Source: JACZXC01 sp036447375
GTDB taxonomy: Bacteria; Myxococcota_A; UBA9160; SMWR01
Direction: 5' to 3'
Length of the DNA stretch: 6,899 bases
NCBI GenBank assembly: GCA_036447375.1
Contig: JAZFUU010000230.1
Location: 1 to 6,899, forward strand
In this document: in pieces, positions 1 through 6,557 of the stretch
How the letters are laid out: each line of letters starts with the position of its first letter
Position numbering within the stretch: position 1 is the stretch's first letter
Program-made: the position numbers and the translations under genes
Notes under the pieces: model-generated
The model's input: only the letters and a program-made list of their open reading frames with translations
The model's database searches: none
Told to the model about the DNA's origin: nothing

Positions 1-550
1 CTTCGGAACCGGCGACGTCGATTCTCGCGATGTAGCCCCGATTCAGGGCGCGATAATTCACAGCGACCCGCTCGAGGAACTCGAGCTGTTCGAATGCCGG
101 CTCCGGCGCCCCTCCCCGGGCACCGACTCGCTCGAGAGCCAGAGCCGGTTCGATCTCGAACAGGATGGCGAGGTCGGGAACCGGAAACTCGGCCTCGCTC
201 TCGGCCAAGATCACCTCGGCATCGAGCCCGCGAGCCCCCTGGTAGGCGACGCTGGACAGGTAGTAACGGTCGGTCACCACGACCCGGCGGGACTCGAGAG
301 CCGGCCGGATCACATCGGCGACGTGGGCTCGACGATCTTCGACAAAGCGATCGAGCTCTTCTTCTGGGGAAATCCGGGTACCCGCGCGCGCGCGCTCCCG
401 AATCCGACGACCCACCGCACCATCGGTGGGTTCGCGGGTGACCACGACATCGTGCCCGGCGTGGCGCAACGCGGCTGCGAGTGCGGCCACCTGGGTGCTC
501 TTGCCGCAGCCGTCGAGCCCTTCGAGCGCCAGTAGTCGACCGGAGTTCAC
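1..550 (-). CDS. tmk: Thymidylate kinase (dTMP kinase), 3' end cut by window
   Basis: Tmk phosphorylates dTMP to dTDP using ATP, an essential step of dTTP synthesis. The first 183 codons are in the window; a typical Tmk has about 210. Visible motifs are the P-loop GLDGCGKST (11-19), TREPTDG (38-44), EDRRAHV (71-77) and DRYYLSSVAYQGARG (94-108), which holds the DRY signature and thymidine-binding residues. The region RVGARGG (141-147) would be the short LID. The P-loop lacks the arginine of eukaryotic-type enzymes, so the LID arginines probably do that job. The combination TREPT...EDR..HV...DRYY resembles the archaeal/Thermotoga-like branch as I recall it. I chose GTG 550 because the protein then starts right before the conserved LALEG strand. 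An in-frame GTG at 589 would add 13 residues, but its GAGGA lies directly against the codon. It follows atpE after 340 nt, so it may have its own promoter. Confidence 0.93.
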   Translation of the reverse strand, partial: MNSGRLLALEGLDGCGKSTQVAALAAALRHAGHDVVVTREPTDGAVGRRIRERARAGTRISPEEELDRFVEDRRAHVADVIRPALESRRVVVTDRYYLSSVAYQGARGLDAEVILAESEAEFPVPDLAILFEIEPALALERVGARGGAPEPAFEQLEFLERVAVNYRALNRGYIARIDVAGSE

Positions 551-659
551 GACCCGCTCGTGGATGCGGGTTCCGTTCCGAACCCACACTCCTCGTGGCG
601 CCTCTTGCAACCCCGCGCCAAATCATCCGTTTCGGGAACCGGACCGCCGATCCCGTTCC

Positions 660-692
660 GGCACGCCGCTTGCTCTAGCAAACCGGCGTGCC
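660..692. repeat. 33-nt inverted repeat with long stem
   Basis: GGCACGCCG (660-668) and CGGCGTGCC (684-692) are perfect inverted copies of 9 bp. Inside them TTGC (670-673) and GCAA (678-681) extend the stem by 4 bp around a TCTA/TAGA tetraloop, with a small internal loop. It would be a very stable hairpin in either strand's RNA. It lacks a following T-run. It might be a transcript-end stabiliser, a U-less terminator, a dispersed repeat or part of a tmk leader. Confidence 0.65.
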
Positions 693-694
693 TT

Positions 695-706
695 CGGGCA
701 TGCCCG
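695..706. repeat. 12-bp perfect palindrome
   Basis: CGGGCATGCCCG is fully self-complementary and lies 3 nt from the 33-nt inverted repeat. Its core GGCATGCC can also pair with GGCGTGCC (685-692) across a TTCG loop in plus-strand RNA, using one G-T pair, so it competes with the longer hairpin. It could be a dimeric protein binding site or part of an RNA switch; function is unknown. Confidence 0.5.
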
Positions 707-890
707 CTACGCCCCTTCAACGGGACCGGGGGATGGCGGGATTCGGGACGTCGGGCGGGAGCAGAGGTTCGGCACGGGACATACATACGGGGTGAGGCCC
801 GCGTCGAGTTTCCGCCCGGCGTCCTTTTCTTTCGGTTCTTTTCTCGCAGTCCTTCTCCTGCGACTGAACGTCGGCCCCCGCGACTGGGGG

Positions 891-1220
891 TCAGCCCGGA
901 AGTTGGCCGATGAGCAACAGCGCGACGACCAGACCATAGATCGAGATCGACTCGATCAGCACCATGGCGAGGATGAAGTTGACGAACATACTGCCCGCCG
1001 CACCCGGATTCCTGGCGATGCCCGCCGTCGTATTTCCCGCCGTGAGGCCCTGGCCGATGCCACAGCCCAGGCCCGCCAGGCCCACGGCCAGTCCGGCACC
1101 GATCGCCAGACCGGCTCCGATCCCGAGGAACGCTTCGCCGCCGGGTTCGGCCGCCGCCGCCAGCATGGGCATTGCCACGAACACGAGGCTCCAAAGCGCG
1201 ATCCTGAAGAACTTTCGCAT
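891..1220 (-). CDS. atpE: ATP synthase F0 subunit c with signal-like N-terminus
   Basis: Subunit c forms the rotating ring that carries H+ or Na+ across the membrane. The protein has 109 residues, longer than the usual 75-90. The extra part is a basic start plus hydrophobic stretch ending AAAAE (1-25), resembling a cleavable signal peptide. Helix 1 (about 31-58) is glycine-rich and ends GCGIGQG. The polar loop is ARNPGAAG, and helix 2 (about 78-105) contains the ion-binding carboxylate E90 in VLIESISIYGLVVAL. Q57, E90, S91 and Y95 align with Q32, E65, S66 and Y70 of the Na+-binding Ilyobacter c-ring, while its T67 is I92 here. The coupling ion therefore cannot be fixed from this alone. A strong SD precedes the ATG. 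No gene for subunit b or F1 follows; a 340-nt gap and tmk do. Confidence 0.95.
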   Translation of the reverse strand: MRKFFRIALWSLVFVAMPMLAAAAEPGGEAFLGIGAGLAIGAGLAVGLAGLGCGIGQGLTAGNTTAGIARNPGAAGSMFVNFILAMVLIESISIYGLVVALLLIGQLPG

Positions 1221-1229
1221 TTCCGATCT

Positions 1230-1239
1230 CTCCTTCCTT
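1230..1239 (-). promoter_or_regulatory. Strong Shine-Dalgarno sequence of atpE
   Basis: On the minus strand AAGGAAGGAG lies 9 nt before the atpE ATG (1220). It offers two overlapping anti-SD matches and is the best ribosome binding site in the window. A strong site fits the need for many c subunits per ATP synthase. Confidence 0.8.
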
Positions 1240-1268
1240 GAAAAGGGTAAACACTGCGCACCGCCCCG

Positions 1269-1988
1269 CTAGTGCGCTTCCTCCAGCGCCATACTGATGT
1301 AGATCATCGTCAGCAGCGAGAAAACAAAGGCTTGGAGCACCGCGACCAGCAGACCCAGCGCCATGAAAACGGCCGGGATCGCCAGCGGAACCAATGTGAT
1401 CCACACCACCACGACCTGGTGATCGGCGAACATGTTCGCCAATAGCCGGATCGAGAGCGTCCCGACCCGGGCCAGGTGCAGGAAGATGTCGAGGGGCAGG
1501 AAGAACGGCGCCAACGGCCGCACATGGTAGGTCCGGCCGAAGAGGGTGACGTCGAACAAGGCCGGTCCCATGAACTGCTTGATGTATCCGAATCCGTGCT
1601 TGTGGATCCCGACCCCGTTGTAGACGGCAAAAGAGATGAGGGCCCAGGCCGTCGTCGTGTTGATGTTGCTCGTGGCGCCGCTGAATCCCGGGACCAGACC
1701 CATCACATTGGACACGAGAATGAACAGGAAAATCGTTCCGACGAGAGGGAAGTAGCGCTGCCAGTCCTCCCCGATGACGTCGCGGGCCAGATTCGCGAGA
1801 GAGTCGACCAGAACCTCCAGGACGTTTCGCAGGGTTACGCCCTCGTCGGGAACGACGCCGCCACCCGCGGCAACGATCTGCCGGCGCAGTACCACACCAG
1901 CGACCAGAAGCAGTCCGATCGCGACGGTCGCAGCCTGGTACACCCAGGGGATGTGGAACGCGTGCTCGAGGGGCTCGTAGATGTTCAC
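1269..1988 (-). CDS. atpB: ATP synthase F0 subunit a
   Basis: Subunit a forms the ion half-channels at the c-ring of F-type ATP synthase in the inner membrane. The protein has 239 residues. The essential stator arginine is R181, in LSIRLLANMFADH (equivalent to E. coli R210). The last helix has LQAFVFSLLTMIYISMA with Q219 (E. coli Q252). Membrane segments lie at about 16-35, 80-100, 112-125, 160-176 and 183-232. By hand alignment, E. coli E219 corresponds to H190 and H245 to G212, so the E. coli Glu/His pair is not kept. The start is GTG, with GGAGGA about 6 nt upstream inside the end of atpI, overlapping its stop by 4 nt. Beginning MNIYEPLEHAF is normal for the family. atpE follows after 48 nt. 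Confidence 0.96.
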   Translation of the reverse strand: MNIYEPLEHAFHIPWVYQAATVAIGLLLVAGVVLRRQIVAAGGGVVPDEGVTLRNVLEVLVDSLANLARDVIGEDWQRYFPLVGTIFLFILVSNVMGLVPGFSGATSNINTTTAWALISFAVYNGVGIHKHGFGYIKQFMGPALFDVTLFGRTYHVRPLAPFFLPLDIFLHLARVGTLSIRLLANMFADHQVVVVWITLVPLAIPAVFMALGLLVAVLQAFVFSLLTMIYISMALEEAH

Positions 1989-2422
1989 CCGTCGTCCTCC
2001 GCGTCGTCATCGCGCTCGCGCGCGAGCCAGGGATCCCAACGCTTCCAGCTCGGATCATCGGGAGCCAGCGCCGGGGCGTTCGGATCGATCGCTGGACGCG
2101 ACTGCCAGGCTTCGATCACCGCGGCGGGCAGGATCAACGAAAGGCCGATCACGAGGCCCACCGGGTGCACGCCCAGATAGATCGCGACTCCGATCCCGAT
2201 CGTGAGCAGCCCGTAGCGCAGGGACCAGCCCACCGACCAGCTGCCCAGTTGACCCGAAAAGAACAGCTTGCCCGCCCGAAACAGGGCCCGGAAATTCGCC
2301 GCCTCGAGCACCGCGCCAACCGCTACGCCCCCGGCGAAGCCCGGCGACACCAGGGCGTAGGACGCCGCGACGGCTCCAGCGGAGAACGCGAGATTCAAGC
2401 GCTCGACGCGGTCGATGCGCAC
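1985..2422 (-). CDS. atpI: ATP synthase protein I (AtpI)
   Basis: AtpI is a membrane accessory protein encoded at the head of F0 gene clusters; in some bacteria it helps assemble the c-ring. From GTG 2422 it has 145 residues. Four hydrophobic segments are seen at about 9-25, 30-50, 66-84 and 87-106. Helix 2 has the G..VGAVLEAANFR pattern usual for this family. The C-terminal tail has many Trp, Pro and Asp residues and ends RERDDDAEDDG. I chose GTG 2422 because GGGGAGAGG (2440-2432) lies about 10 nt upstream. ATG 2461 would give 158 residues, but it overlaps atpZ by 32 nt and has no SD. The last codons also hold the SD of atpB, and the stop TGA overlaps the atpB start as GTGA, so the two are likely translationally coupled. 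Confidence 0.8.
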   Translation of the reverse strand: MRIDRVERLNLAFSAGAVAASYALVSPGFAGGVAVGAVLEAANFRALFRAGKLFFSGQLGSWSVGWSLRYGLLTIGIGVAIYLGVHPVGLVIGLSLILPAAVIEAWQSRPAIDPNAPALAPDDPSWKRWDPWLARERDDDAEDDG

Positions 2423-2429
2423 GTTGACG

Positions 2430-2696
2430 CTACCTCTCCCCAGCCGTTCGTTTTTCTTCATCAGCCAGGGCCTGCATCTCACGAGCCAGGCGAACCAGCC
2501 GCAACACAAAGGCACTGAATCCCAATACGAGCCCCAGCAACAGGCCCCAGGGCGAGGTTTCGAAACTCGCGTCCGCCCAGTAGCCGAAACCCGCGCCAAT
2601 CAGGATCGCGAAGACCGCCTCGAAGGCGCCCTGGTAGGCGCCTCCGGCTCGCCGCACATTCAGCTCGCGCGGGCTTCGCGGGGGGGTCACGAACAT
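2430..2696 (-). CDS. atpZ: AtpZ/AtpQ-type F0F1-associated small membrane protein
   Basis: This is a small two-helix membrane protein of the ATPase gene 1 family, found in front of atpI in many bacteria. In Bacillus, AtpZ has been proposed to work with AtpI in Mg2+/Ca2+ uptake for the ATP synthase. From ATG 2696 it has 88 residues. There is a basic N-terminus, helix 1 at about 23-40 (GAFEAVFAILIGAGFGYWAD), a conserved Asp42, SPW (48-50), helix 2 at about 50-66, then a charged tail. The G...GFGYW.D...SPW..LLG pattern is the family signature. AAGGAAG lies 2 nt before ATG 2696 and 8 nt before an in-frame GTG at 2690, so either may be used. An upstream ATG (2765) would add a non-conserved leader and sits before the candidate promoter. 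The gene stops 7 nt before the favoured atpI start. Confidence 0.8.
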   Translation of the reverse strand: MFVTPPRSPRELNVRRAGGAYQGAFEAVFAILIGAGFGYWADASFETSPWGLLLGLVLGFSAFVLRLVRLAREMQALADEEKRTAGER

Positions 2697-2727
2697 AACT
2701 TCCTTTCGGCTCCCCGAAACGCGCGCC

Positions 2728-2756
2728 AAGTTAGGAGCCCACCCCAGAACTCGCAA
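2728..2756 (-). promoter_or_regulatory. Candidate sigma-70-type promoter for the atpZIBE genes
   Basis: In the 144-nt hemL-atpZ gap the minus strand has TTGCGA (2756-2751), a 17-nt spacer, and TAACTT (2733-2728). Against TTGACA and TATAAT this is 4/6 and 3/6. The matches include the first two T's and the G of the -35 box and the first, second and last bases of the -10 box. Transcription would begin near 2721, about 25 nt before the atpZ start. The match is moderate and high-GC promoters are hard to call by eye. Confidence 0.35.
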
Positions 2757-2840
2757 GCCGGTCACAGCGACAGCGTTCAGCGGATGCCCATGGCCGGAGG
2801 CCGCAGGAGTAGACTCGCTTGAGCCGACTTCGCTCCCTCC

Positions 2841-4130
2841 TCATGCAACAGTCTCCCGCATCGCCCGTTGGGCCGCCTCGAGCGTGGCGTCGACATCGGC
2901 CGCTTCGTGGGCGAGCGAGCTGAATCCACATTCGAATGGAGACGGGGCCAGATAGATCCCCTGTTCCAGCATCGCGGCGAAAAACCGTCGGAAGCGGTTC
3001 TCGTCGGCCTTCTCGGCGTCTTCGAAGCTTCCCACCGGGCCGGGATGGAAGAAGAAGCCGAACAAGCCGCCCACGAATGCCGTGGTCAACTCGACCCCGG
3101 CCTCGCTGGCGGCGGATTGCAGGCCCTCGGCGAGGCGCCGCGACGTGGCCTCGAGCCGATCGTAGACACCGGGTACGCGAAGGCGACGCAGCGCGGCCAA
3201 CCCCGCCGCCATGGCCAACGGATTTCCCGACAACGTGCCGGCCTGATAGACGGGACCGTCGGGCGCCAGCTGCTCCATGAGATCGGCCCGCCCGCCATAA
3301 GCCGCCGCCGGCAGACCCCCTCCGACGACCTTTCCCAGGCAGGTCAAGTCGGGTGTGACGCCGCTGCGACCCTGGGCCCCGTTCCATGCCACTCGGAACC
3401 CCGTAATGACTTCGTCGAAGATCAGCAACGCGCCCGACCCATCGCACAGTTCGCGAAGTCCTGCGAGAAATCCGCGCTGGGGAAGCACCAGCCCCATGTT
3501 GCCCGCCACCGGTTCGACGATGACGCAGGCGATTTGATCACCCCAGCGCTCGAAGGCCTGGGAAGTTGCTGCCAGATCATTGTACGGCGCCTGGATCGTC
3601 AATTCGGCAAGGGCCGCCGGGACCCCCGGCGATCCGGGAATGCCCAGGGTGGCCACACCACTGCCCGCTCCCACCAACAGCGCGTCGGCATGACCGTGGT
3701 AGCAACCCTGGAACTTGAGGATGTGGCTGCGCTGCGTCACCCCGCGAGCCAGCCGCAGGGCACTCATCGCCGCCTCGGTTCCGGAACTCACCATGCGCAC
3801 TCGTTCGATCGAGGGCAGCGCATCGCAGATCGCTTCGGCCAGTTCGACTTCGAGCTCCGTGGGCGCACCGAAGCTGGTTCCACGGACCATGGCGTCCGCC
3901 ACGGCCTTCAGCACCTCGGCATCGGCGTGCCCCAGGATCAGAGGCCCCCAGGAACCGACGTAGTCGATGTATTCGTTGCCGTCGACGTCCCAGATCCGAC
4001 AGCCCGCGCCGCGCTGGATGAAGCGCGGCACGCCTCCGACGGATCCGAAGGCACGTACGGGACTGTTGACACCGCCGGGAATGCAACCGCGTGCACGCTC
4101 GAAGAGCTGGCGCGAACCGTCGGTCTTCAC
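2841..4130 (-). CDS. hemL: Glutamate-1-semialdehyde 2,1-aminomutase
   Basis: HemL is a PLP-dependent enzyme that converts glutamate-1-semialdehyde to 5-aminolevulinate, the last step of the C5 route into heme and other tetrapyrroles. The protein has 429 residues, the usual family length. Visible motifs are GGVNSPVRAF (19-28), SGTEA (116-120, phosphate binding), GCYHGH (142-147), IFDEVITGFR with D239 against the pyridine nitrogen, CLGKVVGGGLP with Schiff-base lysine K267, and QAGTLSGNP near 300. The YGG after GLP and the absence of other aminotransferase hallmarks fit HemL and not acetylornithine or GABA aminotransferase. The start is GTG, with a G-rich GGGGGG just upstream as a weak SD. The gene is 42 nt behind gyrA, with a small hairpin in between, and 144 nt before atpZ. 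Presence of hemL implies ALA synthesis from glutamyl-tRNA and not by ALA synthase. Confidence 0.96.
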   Translation of the reverse strand: MKTDGSRQLFERARGCIPGGVNSPVRAFGSVGGVPRFIQRGAGCRIWDVDGNEYIDYVGSWGPLILGHADAEVLKAVADAMVRGTSFGAPTELEVELAEAICDALPSIERVRMVSSGTEAAMSALRLARGVTQRSHILKFQGCYHGHADALLVGAGSGVATLGIPGSPGVPAALAELTIQAPYNDLAATSQAFERWGDQIACVIVEPVAGNMGLVLPQRGFLAGLRELCDGSGALLIFDEVITGFRVAWNGAQGRSGVTPDLTCLGKVVGGGLPAAAYGGRADLMEQLAPDGPVYQAGTLSGNPLAMAAGLAALRRLRVPGVYDRLEATSRRLAEGLQSAASEAGVELTTAFVGGLFGFFFHPGPVGSFEDAEKADENRFRRFFAAMLEQGIYLAPSPFECGFSSLAHEAADVDATLEAAQRAMRETVA

Positions 4131-4144
4131 GATCCCCCCACGCG

Positions 4145-4160
4145 AACCCCGCTCGGGGCT
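4145..4160 (-). other. Small GC-rich hairpin between gyrA and hemL
   Basis: On the minus strand the sequence AGCCCCGAGCGGGGTT can fold into a stem of four C-G pairs plus an A-T and a G-T pair around a GAGC loop. It lies between the gyrA stop (4173) and the hemL GTG (4130). No T-run follows, so it is not a classic intrinsic terminator. It could protect an mRNA end or slow the ribosome or polymerase, or be a chance product of high GC. Confidence 0.3.
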
Positions 4161-4172
4161 CGCCGGGGCTTC

Positions 4173-6557
4173 CTAACCACCCGTACCGTTGCCGCCACCG
4201 GTTTCCGCCACGTCGCGATCGGCGAGGCGCGCCATGGACACGATGTTCTCCCCCGCGCCCAGATTCATGACGCGCACTCCCTGGGTCGCGCGGCCCATGG
4301 TGGAGATGCCGGAGACCTTCGCACGAAGCACTTTCCCGCCGTTCGTAATCAGCATGACCTCATCGTCGCCGATCACCTGGGCCACGTTGACGACCTCGCC
4401 GTTGCGGGTCGTCGTTCGGATCGTGATGACGCCCTGACCCCCCCGCCGTTGCAGGCGATAGTCGTCCAGGGGCGTGCGTTTGCCGTAGCCCAGCTGCGTG
4501 ACGGTGAGAATGGTGGCACCCGGCGCGAGGATCTCCATCCCGACGACCCGATCGGTTCCCTGAAGACTCATCCCGCGCACACCGGCGGCGGTCCGGCCCA
4601 TGGGGCGCACCTGGTCTTCGGGGAACCGGATCGATTTGCCCAGCTTGCTCGCGATGATGACTTCCTGCTGGCCATTGGTTCGGCGGGCGGCGATCAGCTC
4701 GTCGTCCTTGTCGATGTTGATGGCGATGATTCCGCCCTTGCGCGGGTTCGAGTACGCGTCGAGCCGGGTCTTCTTGATCACGCCCTTGCGCGTGCAGAGC
4801 AGCACATATTCGTCGGTGCCAAAATCGCGCACCGGAAGAGTGGCCTGAACGCGTTCGCCTTCGGCCAGCTGCAGCACGTTGACGAGGGCCTTGCCCCGAG
4901 CCGCCCGGCCCAGCGCCGGAAGCTCGTGAACCTTGAGCCAGTGAGCGCGACCTCTGGTGGTAAAGAACAGGATGTAGTCGTGGGTAGAAGCCACGAAGAG
5001 GCTCTGGACGAAGTCCTCCTGCCGCGCGTCCATTCCCTTGACGCCCTTTCCCCCTCGACGCTGGGCTCGGTATTGGGTCAAGGGATTGCGTTTGATGTAC
5101 CCGAGGTGGGACACGGTCACGACCATGTCCTCTTCGACGATCAGGTCCTCGGTGCTGATGCCCTCGACCGCCGGCCCCAGCTCGGTGCGACGCTCGTCGC
5201 CAAACTTCTCACGAATTTCGAGAACTTCTTCAATCACGATATCGAGTATTCGCTGCTGGCTCGCCAGCAGCTCTTCGAGGTCCGTGATCTTGACGCGGAT
5301 CTCTTCGAGCTCATCGAGAATCTTCTGACGCTCGAGAGCCGTGAGGGCGCGAAGTCGCATCTCGAGAATCGCGGTGGCCTGTCGCTCGCTCAACTCGAAA
5401 CGTGCCATCAGCTGCTCGCGCGCTTCGGCGGTGGTCTGCGACGCGCGAATGACGGAGATGACTTCGTCAATGCGGTCGAGAGCGATGGCGAAACCCTCGA
5501 GCAGGTGTGATCGCGCCAGCGCCTGGGCCAGATCGTAGGTGGCCCGTCGCACCACGACCTCGCGCCGGAAGTCGATGAAGTGCCGAAGCGCCTGCTTCAG
5601 CGACAGCAACTGCGGGCGCCCATTCACCAGTGCCAGGAGGTTGGCACCGAAGGTCGACTGGAGAGGTGTCTGCTTGTAGAGCTGATTCAGGACCACCTCT
5701 TCCTGTGCATCTCGCCGCAGCTCGATCACAATCCGCATCCCCTGGAGATTGGATTCGTCGCGAAGGTCGCTGACGCCGTCGATTCGCCCGTCGCGCACGA
5801 GATCGGCGATCCGCTCCAGCAGTGAAGACTTGTTCACGAGGAACGGAATCTCGGTGACGACGATGCGGGGTCCGCGTTTCGATTCCTCGAAACTCGCCCG
5901 GGCCCGGACCGTGATGAGCCCGCGCCCGGTCGCGTAGGCACTGCGAATGCCCTCTCGGCCGCAGATGATGGCACCGGTGGGGAAATCCGGACCCGGCATC
6001 TTCTCCAGCAGATCGTCCAGGGTGCAATCGGGATCACGCGCCTCAACGATCATGGCATCGATGAGTTCGCGCAGATTGTGGGGCGGAATGTTCGTCGCCA
6101 TTCCGACCGCGATGCCCGACGAACCATTGGCCAGCAAGTTGGGAAAACGGGAAGGCAGGACCCAGGGCTCGAGCACCCGGCCGTCGAAGTTCGGACGGAA
6201 GTCCACGGTCTCGCGCTCGATATCGCGCAGCATCTCCTCGGCCAGTGGGTCGAGCCGGGCCTCCGTATACCGGTAGGCTGCCGCGGAATCGCCGTCGATC
6301 GAGCCGAAGTTTCCCTGACCGTCGACGAGCGGGTACCGCAGCGAGAAATCCTGCGCCATGCGAACCATCGAGTCGTAGACGGCGGAGTCGCCATGAGGGT
6401 GGTAGTGCTTGAGAACTTCGCCCACCACACCGGCTGATTTCGAATAGGCGCGGGTGGATAGCAGCCCTTCCTGAAACATCGCGTACAAGATGCGGCGGTG
6501 GACGGGCTTCAGACCGTCGCGCACGTCGGGGAGCGCGCGGCTGATGATGACCGACAT
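4173..6557 (-). CDS. gyrA: DNA gyrase subunit A (first ATG; true start probably further upstream)
   Basis: GyrA is the DNA breakage-reunion and wrapping subunit of gyrase. From the first ATG it has 794 residues. Numbered from that ATG, the winged-helix region carries RALPDVRDGLKPVHRR (7-22) and HPHGDSAVYD (53-62). The catalytic tyrosine is Y97, in AAAYRYTE (equivalent to E. coli Y122). A tower/coiled-coil part follows at about 330-450. The GyrA box QRRGGKG is at 499-505, followed by repeated beta-pinwheel blades to about 780 and a short Gly-rich tail. The GyrA box argues against ParC. S58 and D62 match E. coli S83 and D87, the quinolone-sensitive state. The numbering offset of 25 shows that this ATG equals internal Met26 of E. 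coli GyrA. It has no Shine-Dalgarno sequence in front, and conserved GyrA sequence continues upstream in frame (see 6558-6704). The real protein is therefore probably longer, for example 836 residues from CTG at 6683. It is followed by hemL after 42 nt. Confidence 0.96.
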   Translation of the reverse strand: MSVIISRALPDVRDGLKPVHRRILYAMFQEGLLSTRAYSKSAGVVGEVLKHYHPHGDSAVYDSMVRMAQDFSLRYPLVDGQGNFGSIDGDSAAAYRYTEARLDPLAEEMLRDIERETVDFRPNFDGRVLEPWVLPSRFPNLLANGSSGIAVGMATNIPPHNLRELIDAMIVEARDPDCTLDDLLEKMPGPDFPTGAIICGREGIRSAYATGRGLITVRARASFEESKRGPRIVVTEIPFLVNKSSLLERIADLVRDGRIDGVSDLRDESNLQGMRIVIELRRDAQEEVVLNQLYKQTPLQSTFGANLLALVNGRPQLLSLKQALRHFIDFRREVVVRRATYDLAQALARSHLLEGFAIALDRIDEVISVIRASQTTAEAREQLMARFELSERQATAILEMRLRALTALERQKILDELEEIRVKITDLEELLASQQRILDIVIEEVLEIREKFGDERRTELGPAVEGISTEDLIVEEDMVVTVSHLGYIKRNPLTQYRAQRRGGKGVKGMDARQEDFVQSLFVASTHDYILFFTTRGRAHWLKVHELPALGRAARGKALVNVLQLAEGERVQATLPVRDFGTDEYVLLCTRKGVIKKTRLDAYSNPRKGGIIAINIDKDDELIAARRTNGQQEVIIASKLGKSIRFPEDQVRPMGRTAAGVRGMSLQGTDRVVGMEILAPGATILTVTQLGYGKRTPLDDYRLQRRGGQGVITIRTTTRNGEVVNVAQVIGDDEVMLITNGGKVLRAKVSGISTMGRATQGVRVMNLGAGENIVSMARLADRDVAETGGGNGTGG

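Larger units (their letters stand above)
551..890. other. 340-nt non-coding gap between atpE and tmk
   Basis: I find no convincing gene here. From left to right it holds two overlapping small hairpins next to the tmk start (553-585), a 33-nt inverted repeat (660-692), a 12-bp palindrome (695-706) and a tract at 818-860 that is pyrimidine-rich on the plus strand and purine-rich on the minus strand. No T-run follows any hairpin on the minus strand, so an intrinsic terminator for the atp genes is not visible; a Rho-dependent end is possible. No good sigma-70 promoter for tmk is seen. Open frames across it look like GC-driven shadows with lower GC3 than the neighbouring genes. Confidence 0.7.

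Noticed and set aside
383..395. Alternating CG run of 13 nt (possible Z-DNA)
   Set aside because: It lies inside tmk and encodes Arg/Ala codons in a variable part of the protein; codon usage explains it.
605..622. Sigma-54-like promoter TTGGCGCG...TTGCA on the minus strand upstream of tmk
   Set aside because: GG and GC elements are separated by 9 nt and not the required 10, and sigma-54 is strict about this spacing.
547..789. Small ORF (about 79 codons, from an ATG near 787) ending in a GTGA overlap with tmk
   Set aside because: The overlap is attractive, but the protein is a Pro/Arg/Cys-rich mixture without motifs, GC3 is lower than in neighbours, the ATG has no clear SD, and the frame runs over the inverted repeats.
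860..890. Hairpin CCCCC/GGGGG right after the atpE stop as an intrinsic terminator
   Set aside because: The stem is only 5 bp and is followed by mixed sequence and then a purine-rich tract, with no T-run on the minus strand.
547..2058. 503-codon open frame on the minus strand over atpI end, atpB, atpE and the gap
   Set aside because: It is out of frame with atpB and atpE, which are clearly the coding frames. Long open frames are expected at this GC content.
2868..5510. 880-codon open frame on the plus strand, antisense to hemL and gyrA
   Set aside because: Both minus-strand genes are complete members of conserved families. The antisense protein has no recognisable motif and is rich in Arg, His, Asp and Gly, as expected from the mirror frame of GC-rich genes.
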